Assembly (NCBI GenBank): GCA_018398585.1
Contig: JAGTTD010000024.1
Coordinates: 8,274,071 to 8,338,070 of the forward strand
Reading direction: 5' to 3'
Origin: Simmondsia chinensis
Taxonomy: Eukaryota > Streptophyta > Magnoliopsida > Caryophyllales > Simmondsiaceae
DNA: 64,000 nucleotides
Shown here piece after piece: positions 10,912 through 22,069 of the stretch. A program made the position numbers and the translations under genes. The notes under the pieces were generated by a model that had not been told where the DNA came from, did no database searches, and worked only from the letters and a program-made list of their open reading frames with translations. The number at the start of each line of letters is the position of its first letter. Positions within the stretch are counted from its first letter, which is position 1.

Positions 10912-13252
10912 CAGAATGTCCTCCCCAAGCTAAGTCATGAGAGACTTCTAATATCTGATTTCTCAAATCAGTTGAAGATCTAATGTACAGCTTGCCTTTC
11001 AATCGGATTATCCCTTTGCTAACTGATATATCAGCATCTGGTGTACTCTTGCAGTTCTTGTTGATGTTGTAAGCAGTAATGCATTCTTGAGCAAATACAT
11101 CATCTTCATTGGATTTGTAGACCTCCTCTATCCAAGAAGGAAGAACAATAGATATAGCTCCACAGTAAGCTTGCTCACCATCTTCTAATCTTCTTGACAA
11201 AGCATTAGCGGCAAGATTTTCCTTCCCTCTTCTATACTCAATTGCATAATCCAGTCCCAACATTTTCATCAGCCCTTTCTTTTGAATCCTTGTCACAATC
11301 TTTTGTTCTAACAAATGCTTCAAACTCTGATGATCAGTTCTGATTACAAATCTGTGACCATCCAAATAATGTCTCCATTTGTCAACAGCTAACAAGATTG
11401 CTAAGTACTCTTTCTCATAGGTGGACATTACTTGATGCTTGGGGATGAGAGCTTGACTTAGGAAAGCAATAGGCCTTCCATTCTGAGACAACACTACTCC
11501 AATACCAGTTCCACTAGCGTCAGTTTCCATAACAAAGTCTTTAGCAAAGTTAGGCATAGCTAGAATCGGGGCTTCACACATAGCGGCTTTCAAGGATTCA
11601 AAGGCTGCTTGAGCACTATCACTCCACACGAAGGCATCTTTTTTGAGCATATCTGTCAAAGGTCTAGCTGTGGAACCAAAGTTAGCAATGAACTTCCTGT
11701 AATAGCTTGTAAGACCCAAAAATCCAGCAATTGCTTCAAAGTAACTGGAACTGGCCACTCCTTCATAACTTGTATCTTTGAAGGGTCTATAGAAACTCCT
11801 TCAGAAGATATCAAATGTCCCAAATACCCAAGTTGCTGCTGCATGAAAGCACACTTGGACAACTTTGCATAAAGTTGATGTTTGCGCATAACAAGGAAAA
11901 CTTCCTTCAAGTGCTGTAGATGATCCACATAAGAAGCACTGTAAATAAGAATGTCATCGAAGAAAACCAATACAAATCTCCTCAGAAAAGGCTTGAAGAT
12001 GTCATTCATTGCTGCCTGAAATGTAGCTGGTGCGTTCGTTAAGCCAAAAGGCATAACCACAAACTCATAGTAGCCATGATGAGTTTGAAAGGCAGCCTTG
12101 AAGATGTCTTGTTCAAGACCTCTTATTTGATGATATCCTTGTCGCAGATCCAGCTTAAAGAAGAAACAAGCTCCATATAACTCATCTAAGAGATCATCAA
12201 TAACAGGAATAGGGAACTTATCCTTGATTGTCAAAGAATTGAGTTGCCTATAGTCGAAGCACATCCTTGCAGACCCATCTTTCTTCTTCACCAAAATGAC
12301 AGGTGAAGCAAATGAACTGTGACTAGGTTTGATGAAAAAAGTCTTGAGCCACTCTTCAACCTGTCTCTTAATCTCTGATTTTTGTGCGTGAGGATACTTG
12401 TAAGGCCTCAGCTTGAAAGGTTCTGCACCAGTCTTCAATGGAATGGCATGATCAAGACACCTCTGTGAAGAGAGAGACTTAGGCTGTTCAAAGATGTCCT
12501 CAAACTCCTCAATTAAAGCTTTAACATCAAGCTGCTGTATCAAACTCAATTCGGTTGGAGCTATAGCAAATAACTGTCCAATCCACCTATAAGCACTCTT
12601 CTTGAATACACCTTGCAAGCTCTTACCCTTGATCACTTGTAACTGAGCTTGATCTTTAATTCCTTGCAAAGAAGCCTTTGATCCATTGACCTCAAATGAA
12701 ACTGTGAGCTTTCCAAAGTCAAATACCACTGGGCTAATTGATCTCATCCAATCAACTCCCAGCACTCTTCTTGAATACACCTTGCAAGCTCTTACCCTTG
12801 ATCACTTGCAACTGAGCTTGATCTTTAATTCCTTGCAAAGAAACCTTTGATCCATTGACCTCAAATGAAACTGTGAGCTTTCCAAAGTCAAATACCACTG
12901 GGCTAATTGACCTCATCCAATCAACTCCCAGCACCATATCACATCCTCCTAAAGGAAGGATCCGAAAATCATAGGTGAATTGATGCTCTTGCATAGACCA
13001 TTGCAAGTCTTGGCATTTGTTCTGTGTGAGAATAGAGTTACCATCTGCCACGGTCACTGCCAAAGGATGAGTTTTAATCACCATATGCCCAACCTTCTTC
13101 ACCGCCTTTGGATCAACAAAACTATGAGTACTACCACTATCAATCAAAAGAGTGATGTGTCTTCTTCCTGCTTTCCCTTTGATTCTTAATGTATTGTGGG
13201 TTCCATTCCATGTCAAAGCCTTCATAGACATCTCAATGTCATCCTCAAGCAA
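10862..13252 (-). pseudogene. Protease, reverse transcriptase and RNase H of Gypsy N
   Basis: Minus strand. The protease is at the right end, with active-site phrase LLIDSGSTHSFVDPK (about 13115-13160) and GGCDMVLGVDWM. RT follows at 11660-12560, with [42 protein letters not shown] and the FFDD catalytic box (about 11960). RNase H follows, with METDASGTGIGVVLSQNGRP (about 11480-11540) and RTDHQSLKHLLEQ, then the HDLAWGGHSG start of integrase. Breaks: a 169-bp duplication between protease and RT, and a frameshift near 11730. FFDD in place of YxDD is usual in this group. Copy-DNA synthesis enzyme, now inactive. Confidence 0.88.
12593..12930. repeat. 169-bp tandem duplication between protease and RT of Gypsy N
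   Basis: The units start at 12593 and 12762 (gcactcttcttgaatacacc), with only a few differences. The unit encodes the stretch around VLGVDWMRSISPVVFDFGKL. The length, 169, is not divisible by three, so it separates protease from RT by a frameshift. Confidence 0.88.
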
Positions 13253-13322
13253 CTCATCCTAAGACTCTTGATCAGTACTGCCCTCATTTGGTTCAGATTC
13301 GTTCAGATTCATCACTACTAGA

Positions 13323-13851
13323 CTATCTTGCATCATCAATTCTACGAGCAGACATCAAGAACTTGGAGCTACACCTAAGTCCAGGATGATAAGGCTGATT
13401 ACACTTATAACAGAGTCTTTGTGGCCTTCTCTCAACAGTTCTGTTGGTCTTGTTTCCAACTACATCTCTTTGATGAGATTTTGTACCTCTTTGATGAGAT
13501 TTTGTACCACTTCCCTTGAACTTGCCTTTGTCACTTGAAGAAATGATAGTGGCCTCAATCAATTTAGCCTTCGAATAGGCCTTAGATAAGTCTTAGGTCT
13601 AATTGCCTTCACCATATTCTTAATCCGTGGTTTCAATCCACTAATAAAACTTGAAACAGAATAAGATTCTGTTGCTTGAGGGTAAGTAGCTATCATACTT
13701 GCTCTTAAGTTCTCAAATCTTGTCATGTATTCTCTTACGGTTGTGGTTTGAAAGACTTTATTGAAATTATCCACAACATCTCTAGTGTCTTCATCACCAT
13801 ATCTTTCACACAACTCCTCCACAACATCAGCCTAAGAAAGATCAAGATTGC
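13323..13851 (-). pseudogene. gag (C-terminal half) with zinc knuckle, Gypsy N
   Basis: The minus strand starts inside gag at about 13851 (ELCERYGDEDTRDVVDNFNK), continues EYMTRFENLRASM and SSFISGLKPRIKNM, and ends with a CCHC-like knuckle, CYKCNQPYHPGLRC, at about 13370-13415. The N-terminal half of gag and the leader are deleted, since the 5' LTR is joined directly at 13852. A 24-bp direct duplication around 13469-13516 gives a repeated RGTKSHQ. Gag forms the virus-like particle in this family; this copy is incomplete. Confidence 0.82.
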
Positions 13852-13855
13852 TTTT

Positions 13856-14064
13856 AATACAATGATATTTCCTTTTATATGAGAATTGAGATACAAGGAC
13901 CCAAAATATCTAAATCCAAGCATTTTGCTGCCAAAACCATCAATCGACTCTAACTGACTATGGCACCCAGGGATCAAAGCTACATTTCAAACATTACACC
14001 CAATAAAGCCAAAACACAACTTTAACAAAGAGTTACAAAGCACAAAACAAGAGAAATCACAACA
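13856..14064 (-). repeat. Truncated 5' LTR of Gypsy N
   Basis: 209 bp, nearly identical to 9287-9493. The rest of the LTR, the primer binding site and the front of gag are missing. The outer end at 14064 is intact and is followed by the AAGAC duplication. Confidence 0.88.
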
Positions 14065-14845
14065 AAGACATACTCCTTTTTTTTGTTTTTTGTTTTTAAG
14101 GGAATGCGAATACGCAAGTTAAAGAGATAGTAAATCGATTTCAACATTGCTAGAAGTGGAATTGTGGATTCCAATTCCTAAAGTTATTGCCGCTATTTCA
14201 ACCTAAAAAGTAAGATATATCACAAGATTAAGGGTGAAAAATAATAATCTCTCTGACGAGTTAAAAGACAGAATTACAGATTCAAAAGCAGCTCCAAAAA
14301 CAATTTCTTTACATAAATATTCTAATCATCATAGTGTATCTCAAATTTGATTTTCAATAGAAATCACAAAGAATTCTATATTCATTCATGCCAAATGTTA
14401 CTAATTTAATCAAAATGAAGCTAAAATGACAAACAAAAGTTCACACCATTCATGCTATCCCCAAATCTAAACCTTGCATTGTCCTCAATGCAAATCGACG
14501 AAAATAAATATAAGCAAAGAAAGGAAAGAGATGACCTGAGGTGTGGCATATTCAGCTATATGTGGTGAGCAAATCCAAAAAGGGAAAACAGAAGTAGCAA
14601 GCTGCAATCGAACAAATAGAAGACAGAGTACTAAACAAACTTGTTAGTAGTGTTAGAAATAAGGATCGTACAAGTGTTTAGTACAAGAGAAACAAAGTTA
14701 GCATGGTAGGGATTACAAAAGGATCTGCAATTGAGAGAGATTTCATGTTGAAAAACAAACTAAAAGAAAATTACAAGTAGGTTGGGTTGCCTCCCAAGAG
14801 CGCTAAGTTTAACGTCTTCAGCCGAATGCCATTTAGAGCACAATG
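14065..14845 (-). other. Element A 3' non-coding internal region, part 2
   Basis: Continues 8428-9113 across the Gypsy N insertion. It matches 62700-63510 of copy E, including the phrase gggttgcctcccaagagcgc (14786-14805), which follows the gag-protease stop in element orientation. No protein is encoded. It confirms that no polymerase gene follows gag-protease in this element. Confidence 0.65.
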
Positions 14846-17236
14846 TCAACCAAAATCCGAGGCATCGTCTTCCATAGAACTCGGGTTGGCCTAGTAGGGA
14901 CGATCCCTAAACCTAACAGCATTTCTAGACCCATGAATATCGAGGAGGGAAACATTACAGGCATTGGGGTCTCAAATCTCTATCCTGCCAGGTGAAGGTG
15001 ATGCACAGTTATTGACACTGACAAGGACACTAATACAATCAGCATTTATAGTAGAATCGGGCTTACTTGGCTCTACCAAAGGGTCAATATCATCAACCCC
15101 ATAGCATTCTAACTCGTCCTCTATCTCAGGGTGCCGAACAAGGCTCGAGACCTTCAATTTGCCCTTGAGGTTTCCAAAAGAACCTCCAACACTCCCGTCC
15201 TACAATGAATCACAGGGTCGGTCGTGGCTAAGAACGGTCAGACGTGAATAATGGGAGTGTTGAGCTTTTTCCTAGGAGTAGGGTCTATATCTAAGATGAG
15301 AAAATCAACAGGGAAGACAAACTTGTCAACCTTGACAAGTACATCTTCCACTACCCCACGATGTACCCGCTCTGTCCTATCAACCAATTGAAGTGTAACA
15401 TTCATTGGTTAAGGTCTCCTATAGGCTATACCCAATTCCCGAAAAACTGAGTAAGGGATGAGTTTTACACACACCCTTAAATCTAGCAAGGCTCTGCTAG
15501 TGTAACACTGTCCTAAGACGCATGAAACTGTAAATGCCTCGGGTCTCAAAACTTGGGTGGGGCGCCCGACACTAATAGGCTGCTCACCTTTTTGGTGAGC
15601 CAGACCTTCTTCGAGATATGCGTTTGCGCATGTTTTTTTAGTGCAAAGGTCCTTGAGGAACTTGGCATACGTAGGAATGTGTTTAATGGCTTCGATCAAC
15701 GGCAAGTTGATCTTCACGTCCTTAAACACATCAATGAGCTCATCCCTCTTTGGGTTATCCTTCTTCTTCGATCCTATAAGGGCTGAAGGAAAAGGGACAA
15801 GTTCAAAAACCCTATCTTGTGGGTCCTCCCCATCAGCAATGGGGGAAGGATCTGTGCTATCCTTCTCAACCTCGACCTCCACGTCTCTAAAGTTCCCCTC
15901 CCTAGACACTGACACCACCCACTTGCTCGTGAGGAGGCAAATTACTAGTTAACCCTGTTGAGATTGTGAGATGTTGGGAGGCTAACCTCCCTTCCTCTTG
16001 CCTATGAAGTGCTTGGGTCAATTGTCCTATCTAGTCTTCTAATCTGGCTATGGACTGAGAATGGGATTGGACTAGTTGTGCATTGTCTGCCATGAATTGG
16101 TGCATACACTCCTCAAATGAGAAGAGTATCCCAAAGGTGGGGGCGAGGGGTCAACATGTAAAACAGGGAGGTTAAGTTGAGAAATATACCTCTAACATCC
16201 TGAAAAGGCAGGAGGGTGTGCGTTATCTAATATACCAAGATTATGTTATCTTGTGGATGGATTCTGATGGTCGTTCTGTCTCCAAGAGAAATTTTGATGG
16301 TTGCGCCATCTAGGATTATAGGAGTTTGAGAACGGGTCACCGTTCTTCGAAAAGCCCTGCGCCGCATAAACATGCTCTTGCACAAATTCAGGAAATTGAA
16401 AGGCATAAAGGCAGTCAAGTATAGAATGGTCAGCGCTACAACAAATGCCACAGGTGTTGGCACCATGTGATGACTCAAAAACATCAATTGCATGAATGTT
16501 AGTAGGGTTGGCCTGAGATGCCATGATTTGATCAACTTTCCTACTAAGCGCTTCGAACTTAAAAATGCAATGTCATCATTTGATGCCACCCCATGGACAC
16601 TATGTGCACCTTCCCTGAACATCCTAGCAGATAAGGCTTGGTCAAGCGAGTGCTTAAGACACTCAAAAAGGGTCCACGCTTCATTCTCATCCTATTGGTT
16701 AAATGCTCCCCTACATGAAGTATTAACCATTTGTTTGTGGGACGCAGTAAGACCATCATAGAAATTTTACACTAGAGTCCGCTTGGGAGACCCATGGTGG
16801 GGACAGCTTCTAAGAAGTTCCTTGGATCTATCCCGACTTTCATGAAATTGTTCCTGATCCTTTTGTTCGAAACTATTGATTGCATGCCTGACAGCCATAG
16901 TTTTGGCTTTTGGATAAAACTTGATCAGGAACTTTTGTTGGACGTTAGCCTAAGTGGTAATTTCACCTCTTGGAAGAGATTGAAACCACCTTTTGGATGC
17001 GTCCTTTAACGAGAATGGAAAAAGAAGCAGCCTAATAACATCAGTTGAGACATCTTGATTGTAACAATTTTCGTAAATTTCAATAAACGCATCAAGGCGC
17101 TCGTACGGGCTCTCTATCGGCTTCCCATAGAAAATGGGATTGCATTACCCACGGCGGATAACGCAACTTCGGCGGGTGCAATGTATGTTTGGGGAACAAA
17201 GTGATCCACAATCATACGCGGTGTAAAATTGGCCAT
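14846..17236 (-). pseudogene. gag-protease of element A
   Basis: The minus-strand ATG (MANFTPRM) is at 17234-17236 and the stop is near 14846, with several stops and shifts between. Gag remnants with QWLN-type and MRMKRGPFLSVLSTR phrases lie at 16600-17100. A perfect CX2CX4HX4C knuckle (CGICCSADHSILDC) is at about 16415-16460, followed by SNSYNPRWRNHQNFSWRQ. Then come ELIDVFKDVKINLPLIEAIK and YAKFLKDLCTKK (about 15640-15740) and a retropepsin-like ALLDLRVCVKLIPYSVF (about 15440-15490), in which DLR replaces the usual DLG/DSG. This order matches Athila/Tat-type Gypsy gag-protease. It ends in an acidic tail and no RT follows. Confidence 0.8.
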
Positions 17237-17435
17237 AATAAAAAAAATAATTAAAAGAGAAAAAATAAATAAATAAAATAAACAAAAAAGACAAATAAAA
17301 CAGAAAAATCAACTAATGAAAATAAATTAGAAAACTAAACTAACAAAAAATAATTAAGTTTTTTTTTGAAACAAAATAATTAAATGAATAATTAAAAAAA
17401 AAAGCTCGTTAATTTCTAAATCAACTTAGCCTACC

Positions 17436-17457
17436 GAGTCCCCAGCAACGGCACTAA
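17436..17457 (-). promoter_or_regulatory. Primer binding site of element A
   Basis: On the minus strand, right after the 5' LTR end (GCATCA), it reads AGTTTTTAGTGCCGTTGCTGGGGAC. This is close to the TGGCGCCGTTGCCGGGGA site that many Athila/Tat-type plant Gypsy elements use (tRNA-Asp type, from general knowledge). Confidence 0.7.
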
Positions 17458-17462
17458 AAACT

Positions 17463-18865
17463 TGATGCGTATTAAAAGAGTGTTTTAAAACCGTGGACTC
17501 ACAAGCGTATGAGATCGTCGTTAGCTAAATCGGGTATATGGGTCGTATCCACAAGGAATCGGAGTTAAGTCAGATTTAGTGATTAAGGAGCAGTTGAAAT
17601 TGGGGTTTTGTTGATTTGAATTTGTTAACCAAATTAATAAAACTAAATATAAACTAAAGTTGCCAATTCAATTAAGGTTAGTTCAGGGAATGAATTCAGA
17701 GTAGTTTTACTCGTACCCCGTCATTATATTCTACTATGACAATGATTTAGGAGACTTAGGCCACAAGCATGAAGCCTGGATTAATGTTTAAACTAGGCTT
17801 AGGGTAATGAACTTGTTTGAAGGCATAACCTATCATATCATACTATGTGTAACATAGGTTATCTCATTAGCACTACCTAATTCCTTTCTTGCTCTTAGTT
17901 GAATATTAAACCTATATTAATACTTAAGTTAGGGTTGAGAGTAATGAACTAGTCCAAGGGCATAACCTATCGTATCACCCTAGGTGTAGCATGGATTATC
18001 TCAATAGCACTAACAAATTCCTTTGTCACTCCTAATTAAATATTAATTTGTATATAGGATCGTGTTTAAGGTTGGATACAACCTCAACCTTAACTATGCT
18101 TGAAAACCAGTTATGTTATAGTCTAAGCTACAAGCTCATAGACTAACATTAATAATTTGGAGATCTCACTATGGCTACAAGCTCACACAAAGAAACACCA
18201 AACGTAATCATAAATTCCCCATATCGGTGCATTTATAACTTAACTTAAATCAATTGTCAAAAGCATAATATAAATCCGGGATATGGGTAGCTACCCGCCC
18301 TTCATCCTTAAACTACAAGTCTACTCCATAAGAGTTTTACACATCATTCAAATCTAACAAAGATAAATATAATGAATAAAAACTAGGGACTTGAAGACTC
18401 TCCCAATTGATGTTGACATTGATCCTTGCTTTGATTCCCTAGTACTCCAACCACCTACGCTTCGGAGTTTCAGAACCCTTTGGATCTCATAGAGGTTTGG
18501 AGAAGGAGAGGAGGACAGGAGGCGTGGCAAAATATCCCCAAGGAAAATTAGGTTCCGATATTTAAAATCGGCCGCGGTGTGTGTGGTGCGGCGCCGTCCT
18601 CCCATTCCCCTCCTTCAACAATCTGCGAGACTTATTAGGGTTACCGAATTATGACCCGATTGGTCCTTTTTTGCACATGTGGTCGGGTTTCTCAAAGCAG
18701 TCTTCAAAGATGCCCCGATTATGCTTGATTTTGTCGCTTTTCCACCTTTGTTTGCTTCATTGTACTCCAAGCCCAAATGTACCTAGATTATAACAAAACC
18801 ACATGTGTAAAAGCCAAATATTTCACAGGAGTGAAGAATAAAATATGTAAATATAAGATACATCA
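17463..18865 (-). repeat. 5' LTR of element A
   Basis: 1403 bp, TGATG...CATCA. It is homologous to 6972-8427 and lacks the TA run of that copy. It carries the same internal direct duplication around gggtaatgaactagtcc. The right end is precisely where the 18866-19613 insert begins. The gttttaaaaccgtggactcacaagcgt end faces the primer binding site. Confidence 0.82.
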
Positions 18866-19157
18866 TGTTAGAACAAATTGTCGAAATACTTGCAACCGGG
18901 TAACCGAGAGATCTCAGGTGTTGAAGCCGTGTAATCACTTTCCTTAAGGTTTATTTCGGTATACGAAATATCCTCAGGAATACAACAACAACCAAAAATG
19001 AAGTGAGAATGTGTAAAGAGAGAGAGAGATCGAGATATGAAGAGATTGGAGTTTTTGTTTAAGAACACAACACAAGAACACTTTTATGCAAAAACATTTT
19101 CAATCTTAGTTTTCTTCTTGTGTTTTTCTTCCAAATTCATTAAACCATCAAAGTGTG

Positions 19158-19202
<45 letters not shown>

Positions 19203-19613
19203 ACATGTAAAAAGACGTCCCAAAACGAAGAGCCAAAATTGAAATAAAGAACCGGGAAAAAACCGCGCAGACAAACCGTTGAAACAGACCTATGTGTCGA
19301 AGCTGTGTGTCGACACTCAGTTCGACATACAAAGTTACTATAGATCTGTGTGTCGACACACACTTCCTATGTGTCGACACACAGACTTTCCCCGCGCGCC
19401 TCTGTAAATGGCTGTGTGTCGACACACAGCTGTTTCCCTATCGTTTTGTTGGATTGTGTGTCGACACACATGGCCCATGTGTCGACACACACCCCTAACA
19501 AGCTCTAAATATTCAAAACAAGTATCGGGATAATCTTAAATACATCTTATACATACATAAACAGTTAACATATATACGTATTATTCAACACATATTTTGA
19601 AAATACACCAACT
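18866..19613 (-). mobile_element. Solo-LTR-like insert with GTCGAC palindrome array
   Basis: A 748-bp insert at the very end of element A, with CATCA on both sides (18861-18865 and 19614-19618), consistent with a 5-bp target duplication. It begins TGTTAGAAC. The right end is CCAACT and not the expected ..CA. An alternative right boundary is 19500, where CTAACA mirrors TGTTAG, leaving about 113 bp of internal remnant. It holds a (TA)n run (19161-19198) and seven copies, five perfect, of TGTGTCGACACA. No protein is supported. It is most likely a solo or truncated Copia-type LTR. Confidence 0.6.
19300..19491. promoter_or_regulatory. Array of TGTGTCGACACA palindromes
   Basis: Perfect 12-16-bp palindromes centred on GTCGAC occur at about 19349-19364, 19370-19383, 19412-19427, 19455-19470 and 19478-19491. 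Two degenerate copies are near 19300-19320. Spacing is irregular (20-45 bp). Regular dyads in an LTR suggest binding sites for a dimeric transcription factor, but this is inference. Confidence 0.6.
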
Positions 19614-19618
19614 CATCA

Positions 19619-19700
19619 GATATGAATAAAGCATTAAACCCATTTTCGATCCTTAGCCACTAGCCTTGGCCCAGTAATATATTAAGTTTGATTTTGATTG
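19619..19700 (-). pseudogene. Ty1/Copia relic resumes (right of element A)
   Basis: After the second GATAT (19619-19623), the minus-strand sequence gggtttaatgctttattc, if joined to the left relic, gives a FNALIH..QTWEF-like run with one frameshift. This is the stretch expected just before the KVKRK block of Copia RT. It is short and degenerate, and supports the reading that 6972-19618 is one composite insertion. Confidence 0.5.
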
Positions 19701-20140
19701 TGGCTCACTCGTTAAGGCCGCAGTTGAGGGGCTCAATGGTAGGGATTGTAAACGAGCTAGGTTGAGCCGAGTACCCCCTTGTTCAAAGTAGAGCTCGAGC
19801 CTTATCAAGCTTATGAATCTTTCTTCGAGCTTGATCCGATAAGATTTTCATGTGCTTGACACTTAACTTGACTCAACTTGTTAGCCTAATCAAGCTAATT
19901 TCAGTTTGTTATCTAGTCAAGCTAAGCCCATTATCAAGCCGAATTGAGCTATTAGCCAAGTTGAACTATTCGAGCCACTATCGAACTATTTTGAGTTGAT
20001 ATTAACTATTAGTGAGCCCTTAGAGAGTATTTAACAAGCTTTTAATGAGCTCTTATCGAGTCCTTAATGCGCCCTTTCGAACTCGGCTCGATAAGCTTAT
20101 TGAACCTACTTGAACTTGGATTAATAAGCAACAGAGCGGT
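19701..20140. repeat. AGCTCGAG/AGCTTAT-rich degenerate repeat
   Basis: Dense variants of gagctcgagcc, tcgagcttg, gataagctta and cttatcgag suggest a degenerate dispersed repeat with internal inverted copies, a composition often seen in plant non-autonomous transposons. No terminal repeat or target duplication could be fixed. Confidence 0.4.
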
Positions 20141-21990
20141 AATAACAAACAAGAATGATTCATAATTGATTTCGAACATGCATTTCGTCGTTTTAACCCC
20201 TACTTGGCAGGCTTTGGCGCAGATTGAGGGTTCGAGGAAATGGAAACGGTCGTGACTAGGGCAGGGGACATAGTTACTATCCTGGTTGGACTAGATGCAT
20301 TTGGTTACACATGAGACGTCAATGAATGCGCTTGGGCGAGATGGTATAGTGGACTTGCACCAAGGGATTGTGGTCGCGTGGGGTGTGGTGACACTCAAGG
20401 CTAAGAGACTACTACAGCAGGGCACAAAAGGCCTAGAGCTTGGAGCACCAATCCTGTGGCAATAGAGGCCCCACAGATGCCCAGGCCCTAAGATCCTGCT
20501 GGGGTGGACAGGATACTTTTAACATAACAAGAGCCATAGGTAGGTGGAGCAAGCTGAACCCGAAGGATCGAGGGTAGCAGGAAGAAGTAGAGGAGGGGTC
20601 TCCAGGTTCAAGGAGGACAAGGATGTAGATGCTAACACACGTTAAGAAAGGAGCATTCAATAAAAGTGACATGGCAATTTGTATAGACCCAACCTATTTG
20701 TGGATCAAGACAATAATACCAGTTTTAGCATTGTTCATGCCTTAGGAAGATAAATGAAACCAACCTCGATGAAACTTCATTTTTTCCGCTCAACACATGA
20801 TCTTGTATTAAACATCTAATCTTAAGGCAACACATCTTCATTCTATTGATATCCACCTTAAATCTACATGATTATCTGCTATTTGAATTAATTGTAATAA
20901 AACTTGGTATACCTAATAGCCAAAATGAGTTGATTGAAAGAAAGTATTCCCAATCAAAGTTGGCTTGACGAACTAGCTCTTATAGGTTCGTGCTAATATC
21001 TGTCAGGGGTTCAAACGGTCATTACCCCCCTAGTGTTGACAATAGTTAAACAATGGGATAGAAAAAAATGGCGACATCTCACTATTAGAAACAAATTGTA
21101 ACTTCCTTCGTGACATGGCCATGCTAGTCATATTACTCATTTTTTGCCAAGTAAAAAAAATTTGACATATAACTCACCTCACTTATAAATTGACTTACGT
21201 GAGTCCAAGTCATGCTAAGTCATAGTTTGTACCAAAAATCATGACTCAATTTAAACTAGTTAGGGGTATTGAGAATGTGTTCAGTCAAAAGGTTAAATAA
21301 AAGTTAAACCCTATATCAAATTCATAAATACGTTCATAACGTGAAATTAAATGAAAATCAAAATGAAATAAAAAAACTCAAACAATAATTTGTAAATGGA
21401 TTCTATATCAATGCTTCCAAATGCACTTTGGGTATTTTCCAGAGCAGCATCTTAGACCAAAACTTTTTTTCTTTTTTTTTTTTTTTTTTTTGCATGCCAC
21501 ATATGATATTACTTGGTAAAACTAATATTTTCTTTTGTAAAGGCCCCGAAATGCAGTAAAACCAAATGAATTAAATACAAAAAAGGTAAAAATATGTAGT
21601 AAGTTCGTCAATCCCATCTTGTTCTTTAAACATGAGATAACTCTTCTCAACTTCCGCAGACATAGGGTCACATAGCAAACAAAATAGAGAGATACGTATA
21701 TTTTCTTTCTACTAATTACGTTGATGCTCTATATTGATACAAACAGCGAAAATCAGGATAATAAACAAAGTCCATAAAACCCGCCCAGTAGTAAAAACAA
21801 CACATGTTAGCAGCGAAACACATGATAAGGGGATGGGAACTAGTTAATAAATGAAAAGAAAATCGGCCCAAATGAGCACCAAAAGGATGCAAACACAAAG
21901 CATGATTGACCAATGAATAGTGCTTGCGGGACCCACATATTGAATTGTGTGCCAATAATGCTATGTGAGAATTGTCTAAGAATTTTGTTA
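20141..21990. other. Intergenic, no gene recognised
   Basis: Mixed composition with no conserved protein motif. Open frames such as 20433-20672 and 21716-21955 on the minus strand resemble nothing that I know. A T homopolymer is at about 21472-21491. The right end leads into the LTR of copia-1. Confidence 0.45.
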
Positions 21991-22006
21991 AGTTTGACGG
22001 CCCTCA

Positions 22007-22069
<63 letters not shown>

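Larger units (their letters stand above)
9114..14064 (-). mobile_element. Gypsy element N (chromodomain Ty3/Gypsy), nested in element A
   Basis: A 4951-bp insertion on the minus strand with perfect AAGAC target duplications at 9109-9113 and 14065-14069. The 3' LTR is 9114-9493. The 5' LTR keeps only its first 209 bp (13856-14064) and is fused to mid-gag by an internal deletion. The order gag, zinc knuckle, protease, RT, RNase H, integrase, chromodomain-like tail is typical of plant chromoviruses (Reina-like, tentative). Several frameshifts and three tandem duplications disable it. It is a close relative of elements B and C. Confidence 0.9.
6972..18865 (-). mobile_element. Element A: gag-protease-only Ty3/Gypsy retrotransposon (TR-GAG/LARD-like)
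   Basis: LTRs lie at 6972-8427 (3') and 17463-18865 (5'), bounded by TGATG...CATCA-type ends. A primer binding site adjoins the 5' LTR. The coding part is a single broken gag-protease frame (about 14846-17236), and then there is only non-coding sequence (14065-14845 plus 8428-9113) before the 3' LTR. No reverse transcriptase or integrase belonging to it is present. It interrupts the Copia pol relic: GATAT lies at 6967-6971 on the left. On the right GATAT is at 19619-19623, displaced by the later insert 18866-19613. The protein resembles Athila/Tat-type gag. Such elements are mobilised in trans by autonomous relatives. Confidence 0.8.

Noticed and set aside
19300..19491. Possible CRISPR-like repeat array
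   Set aside because: The repeats are short, palindromic and irregularly spaced, in a plant LTR-like sequence, with no cas genes.
19084..19498. Cys/Asp/Thr-rich repeats (CVDTH) as a repeat protein
   Set aside because: Translation of the GTCGACACA palindromes and a TA microsatellite; no start context or conserved domain.
20433..20672. Minus-strand 79-codon frame as a gene
   Set aside because: No motif, no homologue recognised, and surrounding sequence shows no exon signals.
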